Shown: in pieces, positions 21,456-34,345 of the stretch
Numbering within the stretch: the stretch's first letter is position 1
Layout: every line of letters starts with the position of its first letter
Assembly (NCBI GenBank): GCA_010015655.1
Contig: ML976656.1
Location: forward strand, 223,816-287,815
Direction: 5' to 3'
Length of the DNA: 64,000 nt
From: Bimuria novae-zelandiae CBS 107.79
Taxonomy: Eukaryota; Ascomycota; Dothideomycetes; Pleosporales; Didymosphaeriaceae
Position numbers and translations under genes: made by a program
Notes under the pieces: generated by a model
Database searches by the model: none
What the model was told of the DNA's origin: nothing
Seen by the model: only the letters and a program-made list of their open reading frames with translations

Positions 21456-23714
21456 CTACTCTTCATCTGAGGTATCGGTATCCGTCTCGCTTTCCGACTC
21501 CACATCGCCCTCGGTGTCGCTACCGTCACTAGAATCGTCGCGCTTCTTTGGCACAACGCCTTTCAGTGTGCGCATCTGGCCAGCAATGGTATCTGTCGTC
21601 ATGGTCAATGTTGCCCTGCCTGCGTATTGTGATAGAGACTTACCCTCATCTGGCTCACTGATCTCACCTTCCTCTTCAACCTCTTCAGCTTTGCTCGCGT
21701 CTTCCACGTTCAATGTAACCTCCATCTTCGTATCCATGCCAAGATAGCTATCGCAGATCATGTGCATGACGAAAGTGTAGGCTCCCGGCTGCGGTGGGGC
21801 ACCGAACTGCATCTTGAGTGTTTGCACGTTGTATGTTGGCTTCCCACTCTCGTCGAGAATGGGCTTATCGAAGGTGGAAAAGGTGAAAGGCGGCACAGCT
21901 ATACGGCCCTGCTTGCTGTCCGCGAGGAAAATGTGCCACCTAGGCGCGTGATCACGAGCGTAATATGGAGCATGGACTAAAGGTGGTTGGATGGGCTTCT
22001 GGCCAGAACGGTCGTCTTTGCGTCCTGTGATGGCAGCTACATCACCCTCGTCTGGGTCGATGTCGAGGAGATCCTTTGGATTCACCTCAGGAACGTCCGT
22101 AGCACCAGGGGGGACAAAACGGGCTTTGACGACAAACTGGACAAGACTGCTCGGCGTAACGAACCGCTCGCCAACGACCTTGAAGAAAGGTTTCTCCACG
22201 CGCAAGACGGGAAGCTTTGACGCCACGGCTAGAGCCTCATTGTACTGTGTCTCCGAAAGTAGGCCGGGTGCCACAACTCGCCCCTTGCGCTGGCTTGCGG
22301 GGAGATCCATGAACTCTTGGATGGACAGGTGAGTGCGTGATCGCTCGGCTTCGGCGGCGTCGGCGACAACCGGGGTGAAATGAGGAAGTTGTTCTAGAGG
22401 AGACGCGCCTGGCCGCAGAGCTTGAATCAAAAGCTGAGAAGTGTGATACGCGGACAGGACAGCTTTGGTGGAGCCGTAAGCTAAAGCGATGGACGTGTAC
22501 GCCTCGTTCAGCTTGAGCGCGATCGGCGCGACCTCGTATTTCTCTTCATTGAGCGTTTCGTCTTGTAGCTCGACGCGCCCGAGGTAGGCCCACAGTAGCG
22601 TAAGAACCTTGCGCCGTCTGCTGTCGTCTAACTCTTGGAGCTTCTGGCGGTCTTTCTTTGTCAAAGCGCTCAGAACAAGTGCACCCGTCTCATCGGAAAG
22701 AACTTTCTGCTCGAGCTTAGACAATCCGTTGTCGGCCTTGTGCCCAGCTAGAACCTCGTTGAACTCTTCGCCGCTGCTCAGAGCTCCAACCACACCACTC
22801 TCGCCTTGGTCGTTGTCGTATTCACGGAAGAGCTTCCCAGCGCTAGCAATAAGAATCTTCTCCTTGGTCATCCGCTGTGTTCCGTACCACCACTTGCCGA
22901 CTGTGTAGGGAAGAATGACACCAAGCGCAAGCGCGTACATGAGGAGAACGTATTTACCGTGCCCTTCGGTCACGATCCACTTGGGCAGGGCGATGCCGAT
23001 GCTGAAGCTCTGCTTCCCGTCTGGATGACCATATTGGATGTAGTTGTTGCGGACTTCCTCGTCGGTAAGAGCTTTGAACGCCTTTACAACCTCCACCCAG
23101 TGGTCGTTGATGGCCTCTAAGGTGAGGTTTTGCGCTGGATCTTCGCGTCGCTTGTCGGGATGCTGGGTGAGAGACAACTTCCGGTAATGTCGCGTGATCT
23201 CCTTTTCGCTGGCAGACTATTAGGAGTTAGCGTTCGCTGCTGCGCGAGTTGGCCAGACGATGTACGCACCCTCGACACGCCCAGTACGTCATATGGATCC
23301 CATATCTTCGGTACGTTTTGCGCAGTGACAATGATCAAATATATCATGCCTGCGATAACCGTCCATCCGATCAGACTGACGATAGCCCGCTTTATCCTCC
23401 GTTCCCTCCGCTTCTGCTTCTTGCGCTGTTTCTCAATGAGGTCGGCATGTTCTGGGGTGAAATCTGACGGTATCCGTGTTGCCGTGTTTTCAAGCTCTGC
23501 GCGAATGTTAATATGAGGGGCGGCATTGCCTTCGACGGATGTCGCACCTTTGCTGGGCTTCAAGAGCGAGTATGTAACGGGGATTGTGATGAAACTGGTC
23601 AGAGTAACAATGAAGTAGGGGAAGAACTGGCCCTGTGAAGCAGTCAGTACTTTAATACGTAGGCACGATATTGCCACTTACCTCTCCATCGTAGGTGTAG
23701 TCTGTTCCCGACAT
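21456..23714 (-). CDS. SEC63: Sec63, ER translocation J-domain subunit
   Basis: Three exons: 23714-23682, 23632-23270 and 23216-21456, giving about 718 residues (yeast Sec63 is 663). The tiny first exon codes for MSGTDYTYDGE and ends at GTAAGT; the second donor is GTGCGT after GVSR. Membrane segments are visible at FFPYFIVTLTSFITIPVTY and IVSLIGWTVIAGMIYLIIV, then a lumenal J domain (DPYDVLGVSRSASEKEITRH, with the HPD triad in LTQHPDKR), then YVLLMYALALGVILPYTVGK. The Sec63/Brl-type domain fills the middle and the tail is strongly acidic (DTDTSDEE end), which in yeast contacts Sec62. In the Sec62/63 complex it recruits BiP/Kar2 to the Sec61 channel for post-translational import. Exon joints are inferred from splice signals and frame. 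Confidence 0.95.
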
Positions 23715-24632
23715 TTTGGGTCTCTGACCAAAAGGACGAGGGGCAGCAATGAAAGAACCTCAGAAAGCGAGAGACGTAAAGGTGTCACCGCTGGTTGCAG
23801 CGCATGTGACGGTTCTACGGGTGTGTTTGACGCAGAGTGATGGGTGAGGCGGTGTGGCCTAAAAGACAGCAGTTATAATCTCCAGGTAAGTGCGCTCGAC
23901 CCTCTTCAAGGACACATTGCTCGACATGGGGCTTGGCGCGGGTCGGACACCTGCACTACGTATGGCACGTGCGTCTCAAGATCCCTGTAACCCGAACTCT
24001 CACATAAAGCCGAATGCGGGCTATACTCCTCTACCTTCGCAATCGATGTTTAGCTCTTGTATTGTCTATCCTGGGGTTACTCATTACCTTTTCTTACTCT
24101 AAGGCCTCTTATAGGCCACTTCCACCTTTACGCGAGAACTCGAAGTGCCCTAAATATCATTCCGTCCTGCAATAATCGGTTGTCCCGAAGAGTTTCTTTT
24201 CGACACGAAATCTAATTAATTTTCCGTTCTTCCGTCTGCAATGGCTCTATAAGTTGTGACGCTGACAGATACATGTCACCACATTAGAGATTCTTCCATC
24301 GAAATGATAGGTGTCCTGATTCGTCTACGTAGGTAGCGCCAATGCCTACCTCAAATGCTTCATTATACGTGCATCTCAAGACACAAGGGCATGCGCCATC
24401 CCCTCTACCCAATGCATTTCAACACTCCATACCAAAAACCCTTCTTACACCGCGACTCCGACCCAGATCCGCAAGCCTATCAATGAACGGGTAACGCTGC
24501 AGTTGGAGACATGCGCCCAGGTACACTTTCACGTGATGCGACGTTCGTAGACATTCTCTTGAAGCGACCGCATTCGGGATTACGCTAGGGAATTTCATTT
24601 CGGGAAAGCTGGAGGATCTCCGTAGAGATTCA
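23715..24632. other. Intergenic region SEC63 promoter / PBS2 3' end
   Basis: About 0.9 kb, base-balanced. It must hold the SEC63 promoter (right of 23714 on the minus strand) and the 3' end of PBS2. A 70-codon frame on the plus strand at 23890-24102 shows no recognisable protein and is probably chance. No transposon end was seen. Confidence 0.5.
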
Positions 24633-26703
24633 CTACGCTGCTACTGGAGCAGCTTCTTCCAAGCTGTTGGAGCCGTTCAGCGGAGGACTTGAGACTGCGT
24701 CCAATGGAGCTGCGTGCAAAGCAGGTTTCGCAGAAACGCCTAGCTTTCCTTGCCGTCGCCTTTCGATTGCAGCCTTGACCCAATCTGCCACTTCCTGATC
24801 GTACACGGCTTCAATCGGTTCAGAAGAACCCTTGGAGCCAGCAGCTGCGTCAGGCTCAGCGGCAACGGCAGCCGCTACCTCTTCCTCCTCCTCTTCAGTG
24901 ATGGTTTGTGGCTTGATGAGTGGTGCAAGCCAAGCATGCTGTAGGAGCATGGCGTAGGTAGGACGTAGCTTGGGGATTTTGTTCAAGCAACCATGTACAA
25001 AATTACGAGCCGCTTCAGAGTAACCTTCGTCAGGCAAATCCGGTGGGTCTCCATCCACAATAGCCTGTATATGATGTGAGTTGCAACCCGAATAAAAGCT
25101 TACGGTGATGACTTACGCTGAGTTGGCTGAAGATGTTGTTGTACGTCTCTGGAGGGTAGGGATAACGACCCAGTGCGCATTCAATGATTGTGAGACCAAG
25201 ACTCCAGATATCACTCTGCACACTGTATGTGCCGCCGGCATTCGCGCCGGCTTGAGCCATTCCACCAGAGGATATCCTCTCTGGGGCCATGTAACTTTGG
25301 CACCCAATGTTGGTTTTCGCAATACTCGCAACTAGGTTACCGCTAACACCGAAATCACAAATTTTGATCTGGCCCCTTGTGTTGACCAGTACGTTTGTAG
25401 GCTTTACATCGCGGTGTATGATGTTGTGGTCGTCTTTGAGCGACTTGAGTCCATTCACAGTAGCCAGCGTGACTTTTCGCAGCACGTTCTCCGGGACACC
25501 GTCACCGTAAAGCTTGTCCAACGAGCCGCCATCCATGAACTCCATGCATAAGTACACAGCCCCCTCTTGGAAGAAGGCTCCGTAGAAGTCGATAATGTAC
25601 GGGGACACACAACGGTGAAGGACGTCTAACTCCATGATGATAGTCGCGAACTTCGCATCCTCCAATTCTAACCGGATTTCCTTCATAGCCATCACAATAC
25701 CGGTCCCACCGGAGGCCTTGGTAGTGGTCGGGCTAGAATCTTCGCCTTCGGAGTCCTTACGCGATGGCGAGCCAGGAGCAGCCTTGTTGCCAGCCAACCC
25801 TTGTCCAGGCTTCCTCATGCGGGGTCGCGCGTGCCTGACTTTGTACACAGTGCCGTAGTTGCCTTTGCCGAGTTCATCGAGGGTATCCACTTCGTCTAGC
25901 GATATGTTGAACGAGATGCCGTTCTCGAACTGTACGCCCTCCGAGTTCAATACGGCCTTTCCTTTGAACCGTAAAGTGCCGTCTTTATCGATAAAGTCTT
26001 TGTATTTGTCCATCATGGTTTCCTGCTTAGGAGGTTCGTTCTGTGCCTCACTGCCACCGTTCATATCCTTGAGTGTGAAACCGGGGTTCTTCCTGCCAGT
26101 AGGCGCAGGGCCGTTGCTCGGCGCAGGTGAGCCAGGGAGTCCACCTGGTAATTTTAGCCCACGTTTTTCTGCAAGAGACAGCTTTACCCCACCACCGGCC
26201 CTACCAGGTATGGCAGGCGCTGATCGAAAGCTACTCGCGTTCGGTCTAGATGGAGGCATGCGAAAGTTGGCTGGAACGCCGCCCGGATTGCCCATCAGAG
26301 GCCCTCCCGGCGATGCGGGGTTACTGCCAGCACCGGGCGACACGACATTCGGCTGGCTCGGTGCTCTGCCCAGCGGCGAGCCTTGGCGGCCGAGATGGAC
26401 AGCTTGTATTCTGGCCAGTATATCTTGCGAGACGTTGAGGCCGGTTCCTCGACTGGAGATTGGTGCGTTCAAACGTGGGTTTCTTGCGGCATTGATGTTG
26501 CCTAGCGGGGTGGATGATGGTGTCATGTTTGCTGTTGCGCCGGTGGAAGCGGCAGTGCGTGGAAAAGGATGGCTTTCTGTAGGGGCAGTAGGAGCGGCAT
26601 TGGACGTCGCATCAGGCGCAGCGGCGGGTGAAGAGGGCGATGGAGAGTCGAACGGGCCGTCGGAATCGAGGTCATCGGTGGGGGTGGAGGCGTTGGAAGC
26701 CAT
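24633..26703 (-). CDS. PBS2: MAP kinase kinase Pbs2 (HOG pathway)
   Basis: Two exons: 26703-25117 and 25064-24633, joined at NIFSQLS|AIVDGDPP; about 672 residues. An in-frame ATG at 26712 would add three residues; MASNAS is preferred as start. The first ~270 residues are Pro/Ser/Ala-rich and disordered. The kinase domain shows the glycine loop GKGNYGTVY, the lysine in VMAMKEIRLE, HRDVKPTNVLV, DFGVSGNLVASIAKT (S and T phosphorylation sites of the activation loop), GCQSYMAPERI and SDIWSLG. The phrase SPYIIDFYGAFFQEGAVY and the long insert after KVRHARPRMRKPG are typical of fungal Pbs2. It relays signals from Ssk2-type kinases to Hog1 in the cytoplasm during osmotic stress. The C-terminal tail has a Glu run. 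Same strand as SEC63. Confidence 0.95.
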
Positions 26704-26712
26704 GGTGGGCAA

Positions 26713-27684
26713 GGACCGTGGGAAACGCAGGTAGTGATAAGTCGCGGAGAAGATGAGGGTGGCTGCTCCACGGACCTGCGTCTGGTTTGGAGAGATTGGG
26801 TGTTGGTGGAGAGCAGAGTGATGTGCCTGGGCGAAGAGGAAGAAGTGGCAGCCGGTGACGCAACAACAGTCACAGTGATGCTACCCCAGTTGAATGTTTA
26901 AGCTGGACGCGTCTGGCGCATGGCTGGTGGCAAGACGAAGAAATGCACAAACACTGGCCGCGGAGGGGCGGAAACACAGCAATCAGGGAATGGGCTGCTA
27001 TGGCAGGCTGGCAGCTGCAGCAGTCAGGCTTGGTTATGGCGATGATGTCGCTGGACGAGGGCGCGCCAAGCGGGGACAACAACAGTCGAGACGCTTTGAC
27101 AGGTGCTTGATCCGGCCAGCAGTAGATGGACAAGTTAGAGACACTGTTGCAAAGGCAGATGCAGATGCAGATGCAGAAGTCGAGCGAATTCTCGACTCGG
27201 GCGCGCGTGGGACAGTCATCGCGATGCCGGAAGAGACCACTGCCCGCCGGTGGGCAGGCCGATCCCTCCCCATTGTGCGATCGCCCGCCGCCCGCCGACA
27301 GGAAACATCGGTGGTTTAGCGAAGCAGAGTGGCGCAGCGCCCAACAAAGCACTGAACGCCCTCCGTTACTGGAGCGTGAAGCAGCATGCCATGGCCGCGC
27401 GCGATAACACGCAATATCGCGCGTCGATAGGCAGCGCATTGCGTGCATGCATACTTGCTTCCCCCCCCCTCATCGCTGCGCACTCCTCAAAGATGGCCCC
27501 CTTCTTCCACCCTGCGCAGCTCTCCTAAAGTTGCTGTGTCAATTCCTCTTCCCCGGTGACGCAAGCGTTTTTGATACACAGCGTGGTCGAGAAACGGCCG
27601 AGCGCTCCATCGCTGCCGCACTTCACGCTTCATCTACGCCCGCACCTTCCGCTGTCACGGATATCCTGAGGCACACGCTTCAGG
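26713..27684. other. Divergent promoter region between PBS2 and the transporter gene
   Basis: About 0.97 kb separating two genes transcribed away from each other. It contains a short GCAGAT run (about 27158-27178) and C-rich pyrimidine tracts near 27460. Several frames of 60-190 codons overlap each other on both strands; none is recognisable and they are most likely chance frames in untranslated leader DNA. Confidence 0.55.
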
Positions 27685-29497
27685 ATGCCTCTTATCAATG
27701 GCGTCGTCCAGTCGCTTCGCCTGCGCAACCTCACTCCCTCGCCCTCCACCGACTTCATGGTTATGACCTCGGAGCCGTACGCGGGCGGGAATGGCTTCCT
27801 CGAAGCCTTCAAGAAGCGCCCGCCGCATAGCTCGCACCCCGATTTTGCGAATCTCACCCTACTTGTGTTCGAGGCCGTCATGGAGGTGGTATGTGTGAGC
27901 CTTCCCGGGTACATTGTCGCCCGTATGGGCCAGTTCGACGCAGACGCGCAAAAGTTCGTTGCAAACCTCAACACGCAGCTTTTCACACCATGTCTGAGTG
28001 AGTTGCATCAATTCTTCATTTGCTCTCCAATTGTGTCTTTTCGCGACACGGTCTGTCCAAGTGCTAACAAAGGCACCAGTCTTCACCAAGCTCGCATCAC
28101 AGCTTAGCGCCGACAAATTGGTCGAGCTGGGTGTCATCCCCTTCATCTTCATCGTCCAATTGATAATATCCTACCTCGCCGCCTTAATCGTATCCAAAAT
28201 GTACCGCTTCAACAAGAGGGGGCGCAACTTCGTCGTCGCCATGGCCGTGTTTGGAAACTCGAACTCCCTTCCCATCTCGCTCGTCATCTCGCTCTCAAAG
28301 ACGCTCTCCGGGCTCCACTGGAGTAGAATACCAGGCGACAATGATAACGAGGTAGCCGCTCGCGGAATCCTCTACCTTCTCATCTTTCAACAACTCGGCC
28401 AGCTGGTGCGATGGACATGGGGTTTCAACGTGCTTTTGGCTCCTGCCGACGCATACAAGGTCGAGGACGACGGAAGGAACAGCATCATGGAGAATGGCGA
28501 GTACAGTGATGGCGAGACAGAGCGTCTGTTGGACGATGCGCACTCTGACTATGAATCGGGCAATGTTACAAGCTACGCTACTTCAATCTCCACTGGATCA
28601 TCGGACTCGGATTCCATTATCCAACGAGAGAATGTGCAGCCGGCTATCACGTTCGTAACTCCGACAAACGGAAACACGGTGGTCAAGGGCCCGGGCAACA
28701 TGAACGGCAACGGCAACGGCAACGGACACGTTGAACACGGCACCGTGTTTCCCTACAAGGTAGATGAGCCGCCCAGTGGGCCTAAGAAGTTGATGTTTCG
28801 AGCGAAACGGGCCATTCAGCGTTTCGCACGGTCTATCCGTGACGGCGCTGCACGCGCTTCACGACATGTTTTCCTGGCATTGCCGACGTGGCTGCAGCGA
28901 ACTTTGGCAACAGTGTATCCCTACTCGGCCAAGTTTCTCGGTGGCTGCTGGGAGTTCATGAATCCTCCGCTCTGGGCTATGCTGGCTGCTATCATCGTCG
29001 CTTCTATCCCTCCGGTTCAACACGCCTTCTTCGACCCTGGAACTTTTCTCAGCAACTCTGTTACTCGCGCTGTCAGTCAAAGCGGCGGTGTTGCCGTGCC
29101 CCTTATTCTAGTGGTTCTAGGCGCCAACCTAGCTCGCAATACGCTCCCGAAGGAGGACAACCGTACCATTGAGGACACCAAGGTGGAGAAGAAACTTGTC
29201 ATTGCGTCGCTTGTGAGCCGGATGTTGATCCCTACCATCATTATGGCTCCGTTACTAGCCATCACGGCCAAGTTCGTTCCAGTCAGCATCCTAGACGATC
29301 CAATCTTCGTCATCGTCTGTTTCCTCCTCACCGGGGCACCCAGCGCATTGCAGCTGGCTCAGATCTGCCAGATCAACAACGTCTACATGGGCGCCATGTC
29401 GAACCTTCTGTTCCAAAGTTACGTTGTCTGGATTCTTCCTTCGACGCTTGTCCTGGTTATGTTGGCCCTCGAAACGGTAGAATGGGCCGCCGCTTGA
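27685..29497 (+). CDS. Auxin-efflux-type membrane transport protein
   Basis: Two exons, 27685-27997 and 28080-29497, joined as LFTPCL-I-FTKLASQL; 576 residues. The intron has GTGAGT, a branch site gctaac and CACCAG. It matches the membrane transport (auxin efflux carrier-like) family: an N-terminal block of hydrophobic helices (LTLLVFEAVMEVVCVSLPGY, FIFIVQLIISYLAALIVSKM, GNSNSLPISLVISL), a long hydrophilic loop of about 170 residues with acidic stretches and an Asn-Gly repeat (GNGNGNGNG), and a C-terminal block (ALQLAQICQINN, YVVWILPSTLVLVMLAL). Yeast relatives include Ecm3-type proteins of the ER membrane; the substrate is not known. The start is supported by the family-like N-terminus PLINGVVQSLRLRN. 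PIN proteins of plants are distant relatives; an auxin role is not implied. Confidence 0.88.
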
Positions 29498-30235
29498 GCA
29501 TTTTGGCCTGTATCTTGCTCTTGTAGGTTAATTCGGCATAATCGGGTGTAGGGAGTTTACTTTTCGCAACAGGCTGTGTATAGCTCCTGTACTTATATAG
29601 TGTAAATGCATTGCTCATGAAATCAGCAGTATGGCGCAAGTGGGAACTTGGATACCCTTTTGTTTGAGTATACAGAATACTTATTTTTATTGACTTCTTT
29701 TGAATAATACAAAGAAATTCATCTTACTTACCATGCGTCTGCGCCTCATTTCCTGTACTTGCACTTCAGATCTGTTATCGCATCTTCAACCGCTGTGCAC
29801 ATGCAGACCAGTTGACGGTTACGTAGCCCCGCCAAGCCACATTGCACAAGCCATTGATAGGCGCGAGGCAAGGGTCCAAAAAACTGGGAAGGCGCCATGG
29901 TGCCACGCCCTCGAGCTTGCACCCCTCAAAAGAGGACTGTCGTTCGTACTCTTGATTTAGTTCTCCATATTTCTTCTTCCTCCACCATTGCTTTTGTACG
30001 AGCTCGCCGTACACACGCACGCCAATCAATCTCGGCACGTGCACATCCCGGCTACCAGGCCGCAGTAGTGCCATTGACAGCAGCCCTGCGCGCCCGCTTC
30101 GACTTGCAACACAGATTGCTGCGCTCGCACACGAGTAAAACAGCCGTTTGCGAAAATCCTGGTCTGGGTTTGCTCATTTTACCGTCTTTGGAACACACGA
30201 GAAAGAAATTGATACTACGGCCTCATTGAGTGTCA
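29498..30235. other. Intergenic region, transporter 3' end and choline kinase promoter
   Basis: About 0.74 kb between two genes on the same strand. No recognisable reading frame, transposon end or RNA gene. It should hold the 3' untranslated region of the transporter and the promoter and leader of the choline kinase gene. Confidence 0.5.
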
Positions 30236-33200
30236 ATGGCCTCCTCCAAGGAGGAACCGCAGCGGCTTGCAGCGACAAGCCCAAAGCTGCAGTCTGACAG
30301 TCGGGCTGCGCAAGGTAGCGCGTCACCCCACCCCAATATCCCAAAAGGTCAGTGTCGTTACACCCTCAGCTTTCGCTTTTCATGTGCGGTGCACTTTCTG
30401 GACTAATTTCCGTTTCTTTATTCCATTGTTCTTCTTCCTGGAGGTATTCAAGCTGTTATTTCGGCTTGATATCTCAGTTCTACAAGTTAATGGACCCTTA
30501 TCACGTTGTCTTGGTTGCACATAGCACAAGACCATTGTCCTGATGCGGTTCTCAACTTTCCTATGAATCCTGGATATTCAACTGTCTAGGAGCGTTTCAA
30601 AATCACAGGGGATCTACGGAATGGTTCCATGCAAAACGTCTACGCTACATTACCAGATTAAAGTTCGTGCTTATACTTTTTCCTAGTCGTTTCGATTGCC
30701 GACCCAGAGATCGAGAGCATATCGCCCTTGATGCAAGGCCAGCACAAGGAGCTCGCCCATGGTGATTACTTCGATCTTGGTCAAGCAGCCAAACAATTTC
30801 GTGCCAATGTGAGCGGAAAGAGACTCCACGGCAGACCGTCGGTTGAGCGGCTTAGCTCTGTGAGCAAACCATCGGCTGAAGGCAATCCCTCTTATACGTC
30901 TCTACTTTCAGACAGCTCGGATGGCCTGAACACGCGGCATTCACATGAAAACCTATTAAAGCAGGTCACCTCTTGGGTTAAGAGCGAGAAGGCTAGGCGA
31001 TCTGCGCGTAAATCCAAGCACAAGGCTACGACTGCCAAAATAGCCTCCGAAGTTGAGCAAACTTTGAGAGATATCAAAAATCACTCTACTGAGCAGTTTA
31101 CATCCCATGAACGACGTGGTTCCGACTCTTCAGAGGGTTCCGTCGCACTTGACCAGCTCGCGATGATACTCGAAAGGTCTATGTCTGTCAAATCCACGGA
31201 TGGATCGTCCCGCCTTCACAGAGGCTCGCACGCTCGAAAATTGTCCACATTATTCAAGCGAAATTCAACCGTCTCTTCAGGGGATGATCATTTCGACTCT
31301 ATAGACCAGTTAGTACCGGGCTGCGAGGCTGTTCTAGACAACTCTAAGACTATGTCTTATGGTGCTGGAGGCCCTGATTCCGAGGGTACTGAAGAATTGA
31401 CAAAGGTTACATCTCGCCGAGGCAAAAAAGAGAAAGAAGCTTGGTCGACCTTCAAATATGAGATCGTTCGAATCACGCATACTTTGAAGCTCAAGGGTTG
31501 GCGGCGAGTACCGCTCGACATGAGTGGCGAGATCAGCGTAGACCGGCTCAGTGGTGCCTTGACAAACGCTGTCTATGTGGTCTCCCCTCCGAAGAACCTA
31601 CCTGCGCAGACTTCTCGCGAAGAGGGAGTGACTGGTCCAAAGAGTCCTCCTCCGTAAGATGATACTTCAAAAATTTACCTACGTACGCTAACGACCCTAG
31701 GAAACTATTACTGCGAATATACGGCCCGCAAGTCGAACATCTTATCGATCGAGAAGCAGAGCTACAGATCCTTAGGAGACTTGCTCGCAAGCGAATTGGA
31801 CCACGGATGCTTGGGACCTTTACCAACGGGCGTTTCGAAGAATTCTTCAATGCAAGGGCTCTGACGCCCCAAGAGCTTCGCCTCCCAGATACTTCGAAAC
31901 AAATTGCTAAGCGTATGAGAGAGCTACACGAAGGTATCGATTTGCTCCTGAAGGAACGAGAAGCTGGTCCTTTCGTCTGGCAGAGCTGGGACAAATGGGT
32001 TGAGAGAGCAGAGAAGAGGATGTCGTGGTTGGATAAGCAGATCAAAGATCGCACTCAAGGTGAGGTGCGGTCTGCAGCCGACAGATGGAAGGACCGAGGC
32101 TTGGTCTGTGGCGTGGAGTGGGTAGTATTCCGAAAGACCGTCGAGAAGTACCGAGTGTGGCTTGAAGAACAATACGGCGGCATCGAGAAGCTCAACGAAC
32201 GACTGGTCTTCGCTCACAACGATGTAAGCTTGATTGACTGCGAAGATCTTGGGCACCCTTTGACAAAGAACTCTAGACGCAGTATGGCAACATCTTACGT
32301 ATGACCCCAGAGGGAGAATCGCCTCTTCTCCTCCCAGCGAACGAGCACAAACAGCTCGTCGTCATCGACTTCGAATATGCGAATGCTGATCTGCCTGGAT
32401 ACGAGTTCGCGAACCACTTCGTATGCGCTCCTTTTCCCAAGAGCCGACTGCCTTGAAGTCCTCGTCGCTAACAATCGGACAGAACGAGTGGTGCTACAAC
32501 TACCACGGCCCAATCCCTCATCGAATCAACACATCCATCTACCCTACACCTGAGGAGCAACACCGCTTCATCCGGGCCTATCTCCAGCACACTCCCGCGT
32601 TCAAAGCCCCCGGCGGCTCAGCGTCAAACCCACCGACGCCGCACTTCGGACCTCTCCACTCTTCAGGCAGCAGCACTGCTCTCGCCGCTACTGCTACCCC
32701 CACGACGATTTCAGCTTTCATGCTCGACTCTCGTGCCCCACCCGGCGAGCGATACTCATATCAAGAACAAGAAGCGCAGACCGAGCAGAACATTGAAGAG
32801 GAAACGTGCAGACTGATGGCCGAGACGCGGCTCTGGCGCATGGCCAGCTCGGCTTTCTGGGTCGCCTGGGGTATCGTACAAGCCGTCGTGCCCGGCATGC
32901 CGGACTTTGACGATGAAGCTGGAGATAAACAGGTGCCGGTTGGGGAGGAGGTTGCTGTGTTGGAGAGCGCAACGAAGGAGATCAGAGATGAGGCTGCGGC
33001 TGAGAAGAAACAGAGCGACGTGAGTGAGAAGAAAGCTGAGGAGGGAACAGGAGGTGCTGGAGCGGATGATGCTGATCATGATGACTCGCAGGCCGAGGAG
33101 GAAGAGGAGTTCGATTATTTGGGGTATGCGCAGGAGCGGGCGATGTTCTTGTGGGGCGATGCGATTACTCTGGGTATCATCAAGGCGGAGGACTTGCCGG

Positions 33201-33238
33201 AGGAAGTCAGGAGCATTGTCAAGACTGTGGAGTACTGA
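30236..33238 (+). CDS. CKI1: Choline/ethanolamine kinase
   Basis: Five exons by splice signals and frame: 30236-30347, 30687-31653, 31701-32223, 32277-32420, 32483-33238; about 833 residues. The first intron is 339 bp and is the least certain joint (PNIPK|VVSIADPEIES). The catalytic domain begins near GWRRVPLDMSGEISVDRLSGALTNAVYVV (phosphate loop region), continues with LLLRIYGPQVEHLIDREAEL and GRFEEFF, has the Brenner motif HNDTQYGNIL assembled across intron 3, the metal-binding VIDFEYA, and NEWCYNYHGP. It phosphorylates choline (and probably ethanolamine) in the cytosol, the first step of the CDP-choline branch of phospholipid synthesis. The ~300-residue N-terminal extension is Ser-rich and probably regulatory; near the end an acidic insert (DDADHDDSQAEEEEEFDYLG) follows an Ala/Lys/Glu stretch. 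Choline versus ethanolamine preference cannot be read here. Confidence 0.92.
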
Positions 33239-33686
33239 GCGTTCCCTTATTGGGAGGATATGGTCGGTAATCCTGTGGTGGACATGGCCGCGTGGACCTC
33301 CCTGCTGTGCGAACCGGATTCTGTGGTCTCCTACTTGAGACCCTGACCATAGATTGTGAGCAATCTAACTACCATAGGTAGGCTGAGCTCTTTGTGCCAA
33401 CCAGCTTATGCTGGTCAGCCGTAGGGTCTTCGTACTACTTGGTAGCTCGGGTAATTGTGAATTCGCATCACATGTATATTCAATCCATGGATGATTGCCA
33501 GACGCCCATGCAGCGAGTATCCTCCCCTCTTGCCGTCCTTCCCTTGGATGGCACCCACCTTCCCTGCCGACCACTCTGTGTATTGTATCGGCATGCCCTT
33601 CTGTTGCTGTATTCATCGCCTTTCTGAGCTGTTCTGTGTAGCAGCACCCGTCCAGGTCGTTGCCCACGCCGTTGTCCAGGTCGTTT
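33239..33686. other. 3' flank of choline kinase up to a transposon block
   Basis: No convincing gene. The end of this stretch holds an imperfect duplication GTCCAGGTCGTTGCCCA and GTCCAGGTCGTTTCAGC (33652-33690), immediately before a putative hAT-like terminus at 33687. Confidence 0.4.
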
Positions 33687-34103
33687 CAGCGCGTCCAACA
33701 GTACGTACTACGGTCCGTAATCTACGGTCCGTAGTTGGTTTTTGGCAGTACGTACCGTAGTGAGGCGCCCACCGTACCGTACACCGTACCGTACCAGATT
33801 TTGACCCGTAGTATGGTTGTACGGTTCCTAATTAGGAAGGAGGCGTGAGTAGAGCTCTAGGTGCCAGGTTTAATAGATTTAATAGATCTAGCTATTTTAG
33901 GTGTAGTATATCTCTACATAGAGCAAATACAGAGCTTTAGTCCTTAACTAACTTTTTACCTTTATCCCTATATAATCGTTAGCCCTTTTCATCTTATTTA
34001 TTATTAAACTTAATATATTAATTACTTTTTAAATAAACTTCTCCTATAATACGCAATTATCTTAAGTATTATAGCTATTATAGCTATTAACACTAATACT
34101 ATA

Positions 34104-34345
34104 TGTTGGCTTCAAACCTGCGCAACACTGCTACGGCTTTCACCGCTATGCAGTTTGCCTACAGTTTATTACGCAGTTTGCCTGTAGTTTATTGCGCTAG
34201 TCCTAATTAGGCTAGCAGGGGACAAACCACGCTTAATAAATACTTCTTACAACAGCCCACCACAATAGATCTGCAATTAAGAATTAAATCAACACTACAT
34301 TATTACAACGAAGTCTTAATCCAACAGCCTATTGCCATATCAACA
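34104..34345 (+). repeat. Copia 5' LTR
   Basis: Aligns over all 242 bp with 39680-39921. It contains an internal repeat of the phrase CAGTTTGCCT...AGTTTATT. Confidence 0.92.

Noticed and set aside
25859..26734. 291-codon plus-strand frame
   Set aside because: Exact antisense shadow of the Pro/Ser-rich N-terminus of PBS2.
26870..27448. 192-codon minus-strand frame and overlapping plus-strand frames between PBS2 and the transporter
   Set aside because: Frames overlap each other on both strands, have low-complexity composition and no recognisable domain; the region fits a divergent promoter with long leaders.
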